Shown here piece by piece: positions 52,920 through 61,023 of a stretch of DNA of 64,000 bases (its first letter is position 1; the number at the start of each line of letters is the position of its first letter). A program made the translations under genes and the position numbers. The notes beneath the pieces were generated by a model. The model searched no databases. It was not told the DNA's origin and saw nothing but the letters and a program-made list of their open reading frames with translations. The stretch is from Streptomyces genisteinicus (GTDB lineage Bacteria; Actinomycetota; Actinomycetes; Streptomycetales; Streptomycetaceae): positions 4,474,501 to 4,538,500 of the forward strand of contig NZ_CP060825.1 in the NCBI RefSeq assembly GCF_014489615.1, written 5' to 3'.

Positions 52920-53975
52920 CGCGCGGGGCGCTCTTGTTCGGGGGCGTTGCGGTGTCCGCGGGTGCGGGTGCACGTTTGGGTGCGGGTTGGTTTGTGGCGC
53001 ACCCACGCTGCGCGCGGGTTGTCCTCAGACGCCGGACGGGCTTTGTTGCGTGGTTGGGCTTGCGCCCTGCGTGCGGGCGGGGGTGGTGCACCCCCGCTGC
53101 GCGCGGGTGTCCTCAAGCGCCGGACGGGCTTGGGTTGCACGGCGCTGGTCCGGTGCGTGGAGTGGGAGTTGCGGGTCCCTCCGGAGGCTAGAGCGCCCGC
53201 TCGCCCCAGACTTGACTCGCCCTAGCCGGAGGACCGTCGGCCGCTTACGCCTCCTGCGCGCCCCGTGTCCGCGTGGAACGTACCGGCCCGCCGGTGTGGG
53301 GGCTGTCTCTTCGTCCGCGGGCCCGGTGGTCGTGCGTATCTCTTGCTGTGTGTGCGTGTCCGGGCCGGTGGTCGCGGCACGGCCTGGGGGACGGACGGGC
53401 TGGCTTTCCCACCTCCACTGGGCGCGAGGTGTCCTTGCCGGACGCGAAGATGTACGGGCGGGCGCCCACATCGCCTCGTGCCGCGTCCCCGGTCTCGGAC
53501 GGCCCCCTGCACCCCCCACCCGCAGCCGAACATGCTCCCTCCCCTCGTCCGGCCGGTGCGTTCGCCGCGGACACGGGGCGCGCAGGAGGCGTAAGCGCCC
53601 GACGGTCGTCGAGTTAGGGGCAGTCATATTGGGGCGAGCGGGCGCTCTAGCCTCCGGAGGGACCCGCAACGTTCGTCCTGCGGTGCGGACCCGGTTCGGG
53701 CAACTCAAGCCTGTCCGGCGTTTGAGGACACCCGCGCGGAGCGGGGGTGCACCACCCCCGCCTGCACACAGCACACATGCCCGACCGGGCAACAAAGCCT
53801 GTCCGGCGTTTGAGGACAACCCGCGCGCAGCGTGGGTGCGCCACCCACACACCCGCACCGAACCACCCCGTCCGGCAAGGACACCCCGCGCGCAGCGTGG
53901 GTGCGCCACAAACCGACCCGCACCCGAGCGCAACGCCCGCCCCCGCGGAAACCGCCCCCCGTCCGGCAAGGACAC
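52920..53975. repeat. Long inverted-repeat element, copy B (inverted relative to copy A)
   Basis: About 1.06 kb. The arms are 52997 to about 53285 and about 53555 to 53841. The left arm of B matches the right arm of A (reversed), the right arm of B matches the left arm of A, and the centres match as well. For example, CGTCCGAGACCGGGGACGCG occurs in A and, reversed, in B. There is no credible gene. It lies between the convergent PH-domain and phosphosugar mutase genes. Confidence 0.85.
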
Positions 53976-53982
53976 CCCCGTG

Positions 53983-55632
53983 TCAGAGCCCCATCGCCTC
54001 GGAGAGGTCGTGCTTCAGGGCCTCCAGAACCCCCTTCGCCGCATCCCGCGCGGCGCTGAGCGCGGAGGGGGAGGGGACGGGGACGACGACCTCCAGGTAG
54101 CACTTGAGCTTGGGCTCCGTGCCGCTCGGGCGGACGATCACGCGGGCGGTGTACTCACCGTCCAGGGCGTACCGCAGGCCGTCCGTCGGGGGCAGCTTCG
54201 CCGAGCCTTCGGCGAGGTCCTCCGCGGCGGCGACCCGCAGGCCCGCCAGGGCCGTCGGCGGGGTCTCGCGCAGGGTGCGCATGGCGTCGGCGATGACGGT
54301 GAGGTCCTCGACCCGCACGGAGAGCTGGTCGGTCGCGTGCAGGCCGTGCTCGACGGCCAGTTCGTCGAGGAGGTCCGTGAGGGTGCGGCCCTGCTCCTTG
54401 AGCTCGGAGACGAGTTCCGCGACGAGCAGCGCCGCGGTGATGCCGTCCTTGTCGCGGACGCCGGCGGGGTCGACGCAGTAGCCGAGCGCCTCCTCGTACC
54501 CGTAGCGCAGCCCTTCCACGCGGGCGATCCACTTGAAGCCGGTGAGGGTCTCCTCGTGGGGGAGGCCCGCGGCGGCGGCGATGCGGCCGAGCAGGGAGGA
54601 GGAGACGATCGAGGCGGCGAAGACGCCCGACGCGTCCTTGCGGACGAGGTGGGCGGCGAGCAGTGCGCCGACCTCGTCGCCGCGGAGCATGCGCCAGCCG
54701 CCTTCGGCGGAGGCGTCCGGTACGGCGACGGCGCAGCGGTCCGCGTCGGGGTCGTTGGCGATCACCACGTCGGGTGCGACGGCCCGCGCTGCCTCGAAGG
54801 CGAGGTCCATGGCGCCGGGTTCCTCCGGGTTGGGGAACGCGACGGTGGGGAACTCCGGGTCGGGGTCGGCCTGTTCGGCCACGAGGGCGGGCGGCGGGAA
54901 GCCGGCGCGGGCGAAGGCGGCGGTCAGCACCTCGCGGCCGACGCCGTGCATCGCGGTGTAGACGACGCGCGCGGAGCGGGGGGAGTGGGGGGAGAGCACG
55001 GCGTCGGTGCGCTCCAGGTAGGCGCGGAGCACCTCGTCGCCGAGGGTCCGCCAGCCGTCGTCGGCGCGGGGGACGTCGTCGATGCTCGCGATGGCGTCGA
55101 TGGCGTCGGCGATCTCGCGGTCGGCGGGGGGCACGATCTGGGAGCCGTCGCCGAGGTAGACCTTGTAGCCGTTGTCGCGCGGCGGGTTGTGGCTGGCGGT
55201 CACCTCGACTCCGGCGACGGCGCCGAGGTGCCTTATGGCGAAGGCGAGGACCGGGGTGGGCAGCGGGCGGGGCAGGACGGCGGCCCGGAGTCCGGCGGCG
55301 GTCATCACGGCGGCGGTGTCGCGGGCGAAGTCGGCCGACTTGTGGCGGGCGTCGTACCCGACGACCACCAGTCCGTCGCCGCGGCCCTTGGCCTTGAGGT
55401 AGGCGGCGAGGCCGGCGGCGGCGCGGATGACGACCACCCGGTTCATCCGCATCGGGCCGGCGCCCAGTTCGCCGCGCAGGCCGGCGGTGCCGAACTGGAG
55501 CGTTCCGGCGAACCGTTCACCGAGCGCGTCGAGGTCCCGGGCGCGGAGGAGTGCGGCGAGCTCGGCGCGGGTCTCCGGGTCGGGGTCCTCCGCGAGCCAT
55601 GCCTCGGCCCGCGTGATGACGTCCTGCTGCAC
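53983..55632 (-). CDS. Phosphosugar mutase (PMM/PGM2 family), probable phosphopentomutase
   Basis: 549 aa from GTG 55632, with GAGGCGG upstream; a frame open to 56010 overlaps punA and is not used. It has the four-domain alpha-D-phosphohexomutase layout: LQFGTAGLRGELGAGPMRMN, active-site Ser in VEVTASHNPPRDNGYKVY, metal loop IANDPDADRCAVAV, sugar loop GYEEALGYCVDP and phosphate loop VRPSGTEPKLK. The 550-aa size fits the PGM2/PgcA branch, which includes phosphopentomutases. Lying just after punA, it probably converts (deoxy)ribose-1-P to 5-P for DeoC. Sugar specificity is inferred. Confidence 0.88.
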   Translation of the reverse strand: MQQDVITRAEAWLAEDPDPETRAELAALLRARDLDALGERFAGTLQFGTAGLRGELGAGPMRMNRVVVIRAAAGLAAYLKAKGRGDGLVVVGYDARHKSADFARDTAAVMTAAGLRAAVLPRPLPTPVLAFAIRHLGAVAGVEVTASHNPPRDNGYKVYLGDGSQIVPPADREIADAIDAIASIDDVPRADDGWRTLGDEVLRAYLERTDAVLSPHSPRSARVVYTAMHGVGREVLTAAFARAGFPPPALVAEQADPDPEFPTVAFPNPEEPGAMDLAFEAARAVAPDVVIANDPDADRCAVAVPDASAEGGWRMLRGDEVGALLAAHLVRKDASGVFAASIVSSSLLGRIAAAAGLPHEETLTGFKWIARVEGLRYGYEEALGYCVDPAGVRDKDGITAALLVAELVSELKEQGRTLTDLLDELAVEHGLHATDQLSVRVEDLTVIADAMRTLRETPPTALAGLRVAAAEDLAEGSAKLPPTDGLRYALDGEYTARVIVRPSGTEPKLKCYLEVVVPVPSPSALSAARDAAKGVLEALKHDLSEAMGL

Positions 55633-55677
55633 GGTTGGTCCGCCTCTCGTGGTGGTCGTCAGGATGGTCGTCGTGGT

Positions 55678-55698
55678 GGCGTCCGGCCGCCGGACGCC
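55678..55698 (-). terminator. Short palindrome between punA and the phosphosugar mutase gene
   Basis: GGCGTCCGGC-c-GCCGGACGCC, 10-bp arms with a 1-nt centre. The 71-bp gap otherwise suggests one operon, so this may give partial termination or mRNA processing. Confidence 0.4.
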
Positions 55699-55703
55699 GG
55701 GGG

Positions 55704-56534
55704 TCAGATGCGCTCCAGCACCCGGGTCAGCAGCGCGCCCATCCGGGCGGCCGAGTCGCGGCCGGCCTGGAGGACCTCCTCGTGGTTGAGCGGTTCGCCC
55801 GACAGGCCGGCGGCGAGGTTGGTGACGAGGGAGATGCCGAGCACCTCGGCGCCGGCCTCGCGGGCGGCGATGGCCTCCAGCACGGTGGACATGCCGACCA
55901 GGTCGCCGCCCATGACGCGGACCATGCCGATCTCCGCGGGCGTCTCGTAGTGCGGGCCGGGGAACTGGACGTACACGCCTTCCTCCAGCGTCTCGTCCAC
56001 CTCCTTGCACAGGGCCCGCAGCCGCGGGGAGTACAGGTCGGTCAGGTCGACGAAGTTGGCGCCGAGGATCGGCGAGGCGGCCGTCAGGTTGATGTGGTCG
56101 CTGATGAGGACCGGCTGGCCCGGCCGCATGCCTTCGCGGAGGCCGCCGCAGCCGTTGGTCAGCACGACGGTCTTGCAGCCGGCGGCGACGGCGGTGCGCA
56201 CGCCGTGGGCGACGGCGGCGACGCCGCGGCCCTCGTAGAAGTGCGTACGGCCCAGGAAGACGAGGGCGTGCTTGTCGCCGATGCGGTAGGAGCGGATCTT
56301 GCCGCCGTGGCCCTCGACGGCCGGGGGCGGAAAACCGGGCAGATCCGTGACGGGGAACTCGGCCTCGGGGGCGCCGAGCGCGTCCACCGCGGGAGCCCAG
56401 CCGGAGCCCATCACCAGGGCGACGTCATGGGTCCCGGTGCCGGTCAGCTCGCGCAGGCGCGCGGCGGCGGCGTCGGCCGCGGCATGGGGGTCGGCGAGAG
56501 GGCCGAGGGAGTCCGGATTCACAGATGCGTTCAC
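55704..56534 (-). CDS. punA: Purine-nucleoside phosphorylase
   Basis: 276 aa from GTG 56534, which is 7 nt after TACCCT (leaderless type). Trimeric (NP-II) PNP motifs: DVALVMGSGWAPAVDAL, GRTHFYEGRG, VVLTNGCGGLREGMRPGQPV, SDHINLTAASP, and GPHYETPAEIGMVRVMGGDLVGMSTV (quoted by its ends GPHYETPAEI and DLVGMSTV). It splits inosine, guanosine and their deoxy forms into base and pentose-1-phosphate. Operator site 6 lies over its -35. Confidence 0.94.
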   Translation of the reverse strand: MNASVNPDSLGPLADPHAAADAAAARLRELTGTGTHDVALVMGSGWAPAVDALGAPEAEFPVTDLPGFPPPAVEGHGGKIRSYRIGDKHALVFLGRTHFYEGRGVAAVAHGVRTAVAAGCKTVVLTNGCGGLREGMRPGQPVLISDHINLTAASPILGANFVDLTDLYSPRLRALCKEVDETLEEGVYVQFPGPHYETPAEIGMVRVMGGDLVGMSTVLEAIAAREAGAEVLGISLVTNLAAGLSGEPLNHEEVLQAGRDSAARMGALLTRVLERI

Positions 56535-56559
56535 GCCGATGAGGGTAACCCGTGAATCC

Positions 56560-56571
56560 CTACGCGCGTAG
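56560..56571. promoter_or_regulatory. Nucleoside-regulon operator, site 6 (punA)
   Basis: A perfect palindrome CTACGCGCGTAG, 26 bp upstream of the GTG start and 12 bp from the -10 (TACCCT on the minus strand, 56542-56547), so it covers the -35 position. Confidence 0.83.
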
Positions 56572-56679
56572 ATGACGCCGCGTACGGTCCTCGGATCGTT
56601 GCCTTGTCGTTTCCGACGAATGACGGCCGGATGGCGGCCGTGCGTCCCGCCGAGCCGGAGCAGGAGCCGTGGCCCGCGG

Positions 56680-57117
56680 TCAGCAGGGGCGCTTGCGCAG
56701 CTCCATCACGTAGTCGTGGGGCGCGCCCGCCGACTCCGCCGCGTCCGCGACCTCTCCCAGGTAGCGGGCGGAGGGCAGGCCGCCCTCGTACGCGTTGAGG
56801 ACGTACACCCAGGCCGGCTCCTCGCCGTCCAGGGTGTGCACCCGCACCCGCATCCGGCGGTAGATGTCGAGCCCCACGCCCTCCCAGCGGTCCATGGAGT
56901 CCTCGTCCATCGGCGCGATGTCGTACAGCGCGACGAAGACCTGGGACCGCGGTGCCTCCACGATGGTGGCCAGGGCGCCCTCCCAGCCCATCTGCTCCCC
57001 GCCGAAGGTCAGGCGCCAGCCGTTCAGCCAGCCCGTGCTGCGCAGCGGGGAGTGCGGTGCGCGGCGGGTCATCAGCCGCGCGTCGAGGTTGCCGGCGTAC
57101 GCGGCGTAGAGCGACAT
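56680..57117 (-). CDS. Gamma-glutamylcyclotransferase-like protein
   Basis: 145 aa. ATG 57117 follows TACCCT by exactly 7 nt on the minus strand (leaderless). The GGCT fold shows LYAAYAGNLDARLMTRRAP at the start (the YGSN-like substrate loop reads YAGNL), then WRLTFGG and VFVALYDIAPMDEDSMDRWEG with acidic residues near the expected catalytic Glu. The true GGCT reaction (5-oxoproline release) is not certain for these bacterial relatives. Confidence 0.8.
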   Translation of the reverse strand: MSLYAAYAGNLDARLMTRRAPHSPLRSTGWLNGWRLTFGGEQMGWEGALATIVEAPRSQVFVALYDIAPMDEDSMDRWEGVGLDIYRRMRVRVHTLDGEEPAWVYVLNAYEGGLPSARYLGEVADAAESAGAPHDYVMELRKRPC

Positions 57118-57239
57118 GGGATCGAGGGTACGGGAGCGCGGGGCGGGTGCGCGGACACGCCGGAGCGGGGCCGCCCCGGCGGGCGGCCCGCGCGCATTGC
57201 CGCCCCGGGGGCGAGAACGCCCGCCCGGTGCGGGACAAT

Positions 57240-57250
57240 GAAGTACGTAC
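57240..57250. promoter_or_regulatory. GAAGTACGTAC motif upstream of the LpdA-type gene
   Basis: GAAGTACGTAC contains the palindrome GTACGTAC. The same 11 bp, reversed, occur at 63096-63106 upstream of another gene. It may be a regulator site. Confidence 0.35.
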
Positions 57251-57331
57251 TGCATTCCCCCGGGGACCTCCCCGGACCCCCGGCGGAGCGGGCAGGCGGG
57301 CCGGGATCGACAATGCGAGGCGGACTTTTCA

Positions 57332-58771
57332 GTGACCCGGATCGTGATCATCGGCGGCGGACCCGGCGGATACGAGGCGGCCCTGGTGGCCGCCCAGCTC
57401 GGTGCGGAGGTGACCGTCGTCGACTGCGACGGTCTGGGCGGTGCGTCGGTGCTGACCGACTGCGTGCCGTCGAAGACCCTGATCGCCACGGCCGAGGTCA
57501 TGACGACCTTCGACTCCTCCTACGAGGAGCTCGGGATCATCGTGGCCGACGACACCCCGCACATCGAGCAGGCGGCCCGCGTCGTCGGCGTCGACCTGGG
57601 CAAGGTCAACCGCCGGGTGAAGCGTCTGGCGCTCGCCCAGTCGCACGACATCACCGCCTCCGTCACCCGGGCCGGCGCCCGCGTCATGCGCGGCCGCGGC
57701 CGGCTGGACGGGCAGCAGTCCGTGGACGGCTCCCGCAAGGTGATCGTGCGGGCCGGCGACGGCACCGAGGAGACGCTCACCGCGGACGCCGTGCTGATCG
57801 CGACCGGCGGCCACCCCCGCGAGATCCCGGACGCGCAGCCCGACGGGGAGCGCATCCTGAACTGGACCCAGGTCTACGACCTCACCGAGCTCCCCGAGGA
57901 GCTCATCGTGGTCGGCTCCGGTGTCACGGGTGCCGAGTTCGCGGGCGCCTACCAGGCCCTCGGCTCGCGGGTCACGCTGGTCTCCTCCCGCGACCGCGTG
58001 CTGCCGGGCGAGGACCCGGACGCGGCGGCGGTGCTGGAGGACGTGTTCCGCCGGCGCGGGATGAACGTGATGGCGCGCTCCCGGGCGGAGTCCGCGAAGC
58101 GGGTCGGGGACCGTGTGGAGGTCACCCTCGCCGACGGCCGGGTCATCTCCGGCTCCCACTGCCTGATGGCGGTCGGCGCGATCCCGAACACCGCGGGCAT
58201 GGGGCTGGAGGACGCCGGGGTCCGGCTGAAGGACTCGGGCCACATCTGGACGGACAAGGTGTCGCGCACCTCGGCGCCGGGCGTCTACGCGGCCGGTGAC
58301 GTCACCGGGATCTTCGCCCTGGCGTCGGTCGCGGCGATGCAGGGCCGGATCGCGATGTACCACTTCCTCGGCGACGCGGTCGCTCCGCTGAACCTCAAGA
58401 CGGTGTCGTCCAACGTCTTCACCGATCCGGAGATCGCCACCGTCGGCTACACCCAGGCGGACGTGGACGCGGGCAAGATCGACGCCCGGGTCGTCAAGCT
58501 GCCGCTGCTGCGCAACCCGCGCGCCAAGATGCAGGGCATCCGGGACGGCTTCGTCAAGATCTTCTGCCGTCCGGGGACCGGGATCGTCGTCGGCGGCGTG
58601 GTCGTCTCCCCGCGTGCGTCCGAGCTCATCCACCCCATCTCGATCGCGGTCGACAACAACCTGACGGTCGAACAGATCGCGAATGCGTTCACCGTGTACC
58701 CGTCTCTGTCGGGTTCGATCGCCGAAGTGGCACGTCAGCTGCACACCCGGAAGTCCACGGGCGAGGGCTGA
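57332..58771 (+). CDS. lpdA: NAD(P)H-quinone dehydrogenase of the LpdA (lipoamide dehydrogenase-like) type
   Basis: 479 aa from GTG 57332, with GAGGCGG upstream. FAD motif IVIIGGGPGGYEAAL; redox region GGASVLTDCVPSKTLIA with only the second Cys, the first being Ser/Val-like; NAD motif IVVGSGVTGAEFAGAYQALG; second FAD contact GVYAAGDVTGIFALASVA. The lost disulfide partner and lack of the C-terminal His-Glu pair mean it cannot be a true lipoamide dehydrogenase. Mycobacterial LpdA (Rv3303c) has the same GGA..LxDCVPSKT pattern and reduces quinones. Likely role: flavin-dependent quinone reduction. Confidence 0.88.
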   Translation: MTRIVIIGGGPGGYEAALVAAQLGAEVTVVDCDGLGGASVLTDCVPSKTLIATAEVMTTFDSSYEELGIIVADDTPHIEQAARVVGVDLGKVNRRVKRLALAQSHDITASVTRAGARVMRGRGRLDGQQSVDGSRKVIVRAGDGTEETLTADAVLIATGGHPREIPDAQPDGERILNWTQVYDLTELPEELIVVGSGVTGAEFAGAYQALGSRVTLVSSRDRVLPGEDPDAAAVLEDVFRRRGMNVMARSRAESAKRVGDRVEVTLADGRVISGSHCLMAVGAIPNTAGMGLEDAGVRLKDSGHIWTDKVSRTSAPGVYAAGDVTGIFALASVAAMQGRIAMYHFLGDAVAPLNLKTVSSNVFTDPEIATVGYTQADVDAGKIDARVVKLPLLRNPRAKMQGIRDGFVKIFCRPGTGIVVGGVVVSPRASELIHPISIAVDNNLTVEQIANAFTVYPSLSGSIAEVARQLHTRKSTGEG

Positions 58772-58834
58772 CCGCCGTCGCGGGAGGAGAAACCCGGCGA
58801 AGTACGGGCACTCCGCGCGCGATGCGATCAACTG

Positions 58835-58864
58835 GGAGGCCGTCCATATCACTTGGCGGCCTCC
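58835..58864 (+). terminator. Terminator after lpdA
   Basis: GGAGGCCG and CGGCCTCC form an 8-bp perfect stem with a 14-nt loop, 63 bp past the stop. Confidence 0.5.
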
Positions 58865-58903
58865 TAAGTGCGCAATTTCCGATATCCGGTGCATCGAGCT
58901 GAA

Positions 58904-58933
58904 AACTGACGGGCGGTGGGGTTACTGTCAGTT
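58904..58933. promoter_or_regulatory. Inverted repeat over the DeoR-family gene promoter
   Basis: AACTGAC (58904-58910) and GTCAGTT (58927-58933) are perfect inverted arms 16 nt apart. They span the -10 (TACTGT, 58923-58928) and stop 2 nt before the GTG start. A likely autoregulatory site, different from the nucleoside palindrome. Confidence 0.6.
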
Positions 58934-58935
58934 CC

Positions 58936-59859
58936 GTGTTCGCTGCAGAACGTCGTCAGTTGATTCTCGAAATGGTGCGCGCCAACGGAGCCGTGTCGCT
59001 CCGGGAGCTCGCCCGCGTCGTCCAGACCTCCGAAGTGACCGTACGGCGGGACGTGCGGGCGCTGGAGGCAGAAGGACTCCTCGACCGCCGCCACGGCGGT
59101 GCGGTCCTGCCGGGCGGATTCACCCGTGAATCCGGTTTCCCGCAGAAGTCCCTGTCCGCCACGGCCGAGAAGACGGCCATCGCCGACCTGGCCGCCGGCC
59201 TCGTCGAAGAGGGCGAGGCCATCGTGGTCGGCGCCGGGACCACCACGCAGGAGCTGGCCCGCCGGCTCGCCCGCGTCCCCGGCCTGACCGTCGTCACCAA
59301 CTCGCTGCTGGTCGCCCAGGCGCTGGCGCACGCCAACCGTGTCGAGGTCGTCATGACCGGCGGCACGCTGCGCGGCTCCAACTACGCCCTGGTCGGCAGC
59401 GGTGCCGAGCAGTCCCTCCAGGGGCTGCGGGTCTCCCGGGCGTTCCTGTCGGGGAGCGGCCTCACGGCCGAGCGGGGCCTGTCCACCTCCAACATGCTCT
59501 CGGCGAGCGTGGACCGGGCGCTGGTGCAGGCCGCGGCGGAGGTGGTGGTCCTCGCCGACCACACCAAGCTCGGCACGGACACCATGTTCCAGACGGTGCC
59601 GACGGACGTGATCACCCGCCTGGTGACGGACGAGCCGCCGGTGCACGACGACCGGGCCGCGACGGAGCTCCAGGCGCTCGCCGACCAGGGCGTGCAGATC
59701 GCGGTCGCCGGTGCGGAGGCTCCCACGGGCCCCGCCCGCCACGACGTTCCGCTGCCGGGTCAGCGCCGTACGCGGACGGGGCTGCGCAGCGCCGGACCAC
59801 CGCCGGACGCCCTGCCCGACCGCCCGGCGGCCCGGGTCGCCGACCTCCGGCGCCGCTGA
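58936..59859 (+). CDS. DeoR-family transcriptional regulator
   Basis: 307 aa. GTG 58936 follows TACTGT by exactly 7 nt (leaderless). The N-terminal DeoR HTH reads FAAERRQLILEMVRANGAVS and VQTSEVTVRRDVRALEAEGL. The sensor domain has VGAGTTTQELARRL (phosphosugar loop), VVTNSLLVAQAL, MTGGTLRGSNYALVG, and VVVLADHTKLG with the conserved D-x-T-K-x-G. A Pro/Arg-rich tail of about 40 residues is extra. DeoR proteins sense phosphorylated sugars. It lies beside the nucleoside genes, but its own promoter has a different palindrome, so it is only a candidate regulator of that pathway. Confidence 0.9.
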   Translation: MFAAERRQLILEMVRANGAVSLRELARVVQTSEVTVRRDVRALEAEGLLDRRHGGAVLPGGFTRESGFPQKSLSATAEKTAIADLAAGLVEEGEAIVVGAGTTTQELARRLARVPGLTVVTNSLLVAQALAHANRVEVVMTGGTLRGSNYALVGSGAEQSLQGLRVSRAFLSGSGLTAERGLSTSNMLSASVDRALVQAAAEVVVLADHTKLGTDTMFQTVPTDVITRLVTDEPPVHDDRAATELQALADQGVQIAVAGAEAPTGPARHDVPLPGQRRTRTGLRSAGPPPDALPDRPAARVADLRRR

Positions 59860-60327
59860 GCCGTCCCGCTCGGGTGCGGACCGCGACGGTTCGGGGGCTC
59901 GGCCCTGCGGGCGGGTGGCCTGGCCCGCGGCGAGGCGGGGCGGGGTCCGCCCGGCCTGGCGCCGGAGCGGCCCGGGACGGGTCCGGTCCGGTCCAGGACC
60001 GTCGGGCATGCCGTGGGCGGACTCGGGGTGACGTGCGGCGTCGCCCGGTCCGGTGAGTCGGGACCCAAGCGCCGTGGGCCGGTCCTGGGCCGGAACATGG
60101 CGTGGATAGCCCGTGGGGTGGGTGCCGTGGGCCTGTCCGGTGCGGGCGGGTGCGTCCCCGGGCCGGGCGGTGGCTGCGCGGGTCGGCTCCGGTCGTGGGC
60201 GGTGGTGTCGGGTGCTTCCGGCTCCTCCTGGGCCCTGGGCCGTGTGCCCTGGGCCTGTCGCACGGGCGAGGCCCGAGCAGCCTGCCCGTGGTGCCGGCGC
60301 GCCCGGGTGCGGCCCCGAGGCGGGCCG
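59860..60327. other. 468-bp convergent intergenic region, no gene seen
   Basis: Lies between the DeoR (+) and TetR (-) genes. It has very GC-rich sequence with short repeats of GCCGTGGGCC and CCTGGGCC type. I see no RNA gene, clear hairpin terminator or coding signal. Confidence 0.5.
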
Positions 60328-60909
60328 TCAGGCCGGCCCGGTGCCGTCCGCGCGCAGGCCCCGCAGGGTCAGCGCCAGCAGCCGGTCCGGCAACTCCGTG
60401 TCGGCGGGCGTCTGTTCGGCGGCCAGTGCGATCGCGTTGGTCAGCTGCATCAGGTCGCCGATGGACACGTCGGACCGTACCGAGCCGCTTTGCTGGGCGC
60501 GCCGCAGCAGGCCCTCGCCCGCCTCGCGCAGGGTGATGCTGCACGAGGCCATCGCCGAACTGTCGTCCGCCGTGCCCGACATCAGCGCCGTGGCCAGACC
60601 GCGGTACTCGCCCGCGTGGGCGACGACCGCGCGCAGCCAGTCGACCAGTGCGCCGCAGGGCTGCTCGGCCCCGGCCAGTTGCCGCGAGCGTTCCAGCAGC
60701 TCGGCCAGGGCGTCCTGGAAGACGGCGCTCATCATCGCGTGGCGGTTGGGGAAGTGGCGGTACAGGGTGCCGATGCCCACACCGGAGCGGCGCGCGATCT
60801 CCTCCAGCGACGCGTCGGTGCCGCGCGCCGCGAACACGGCGCGCGCCTCGGTGAGCAGTCGCTCGTAGTTGCGCCGCGCGTCGGCGCGCTTCGGCCTGGT
60901 CTCCGTCAC
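60328..60909 (-). CDS. TetR/AcrR-family transcriptional regulator
   Basis: 193 aa. HTH at about residues 10-58: ARRNYERLLTEARAVFAARG, SLEEIARRSGVGIGTLYRHF. The C-terminal domain (LVDWLRAVVAHAGEYRGLA) is of the SbtR-like type. It stands alone; the neighbours are the convergent deoR gene and the end of accA2. Target unknown. Confidence 0.9.
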   Translation of the reverse strand: MTETRPKRADARRNYERLLTEARAVFAARGTDASLEEIARRSGVGIGTLYRHFPNRHAMMSAVFQDALAELLERSRQLAGAEQPCGALVDWLRAVVAHAGEYRGLATALMSGTADDSSAMASCSITLREAGEGLLRRAQQSGSVRSDVSIGDLMQLTNAIALAAEQTPADTELPDRLLALTLRGLRADGTGPA

Positions 60910-60974
60910 ACGTCAAGGATGCCGCACCCGGGCGACCGGCAGGCCGGGCGGCTGCCGGTGCCCCGGGCCGGGTA

Positions 60975-61016
60975 CGCCGCAGGGCCCCGGTGCGTGTGCA
61001 CCGGGGCCCTGCGGCG
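60975..61016 (-). terminator. Very strong terminator after accA2
   Basis: A 19-bp perfect stem (CGCCGCAGGGCCCCGGTGC and complement) with GTGT loop, 8 bp after the accA2 stop on the minus strand. Confidence 0.88.
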
Positions 61017-61023
61017 GTACGGG

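Noticed and set aside
53983..56010. Longer form of the phosphosugar mutase starting at 56010
   Set aside because: The extra 126 codons overlap punA in another frame. GTG 55632 has a ribosome site and begins where the family begins.
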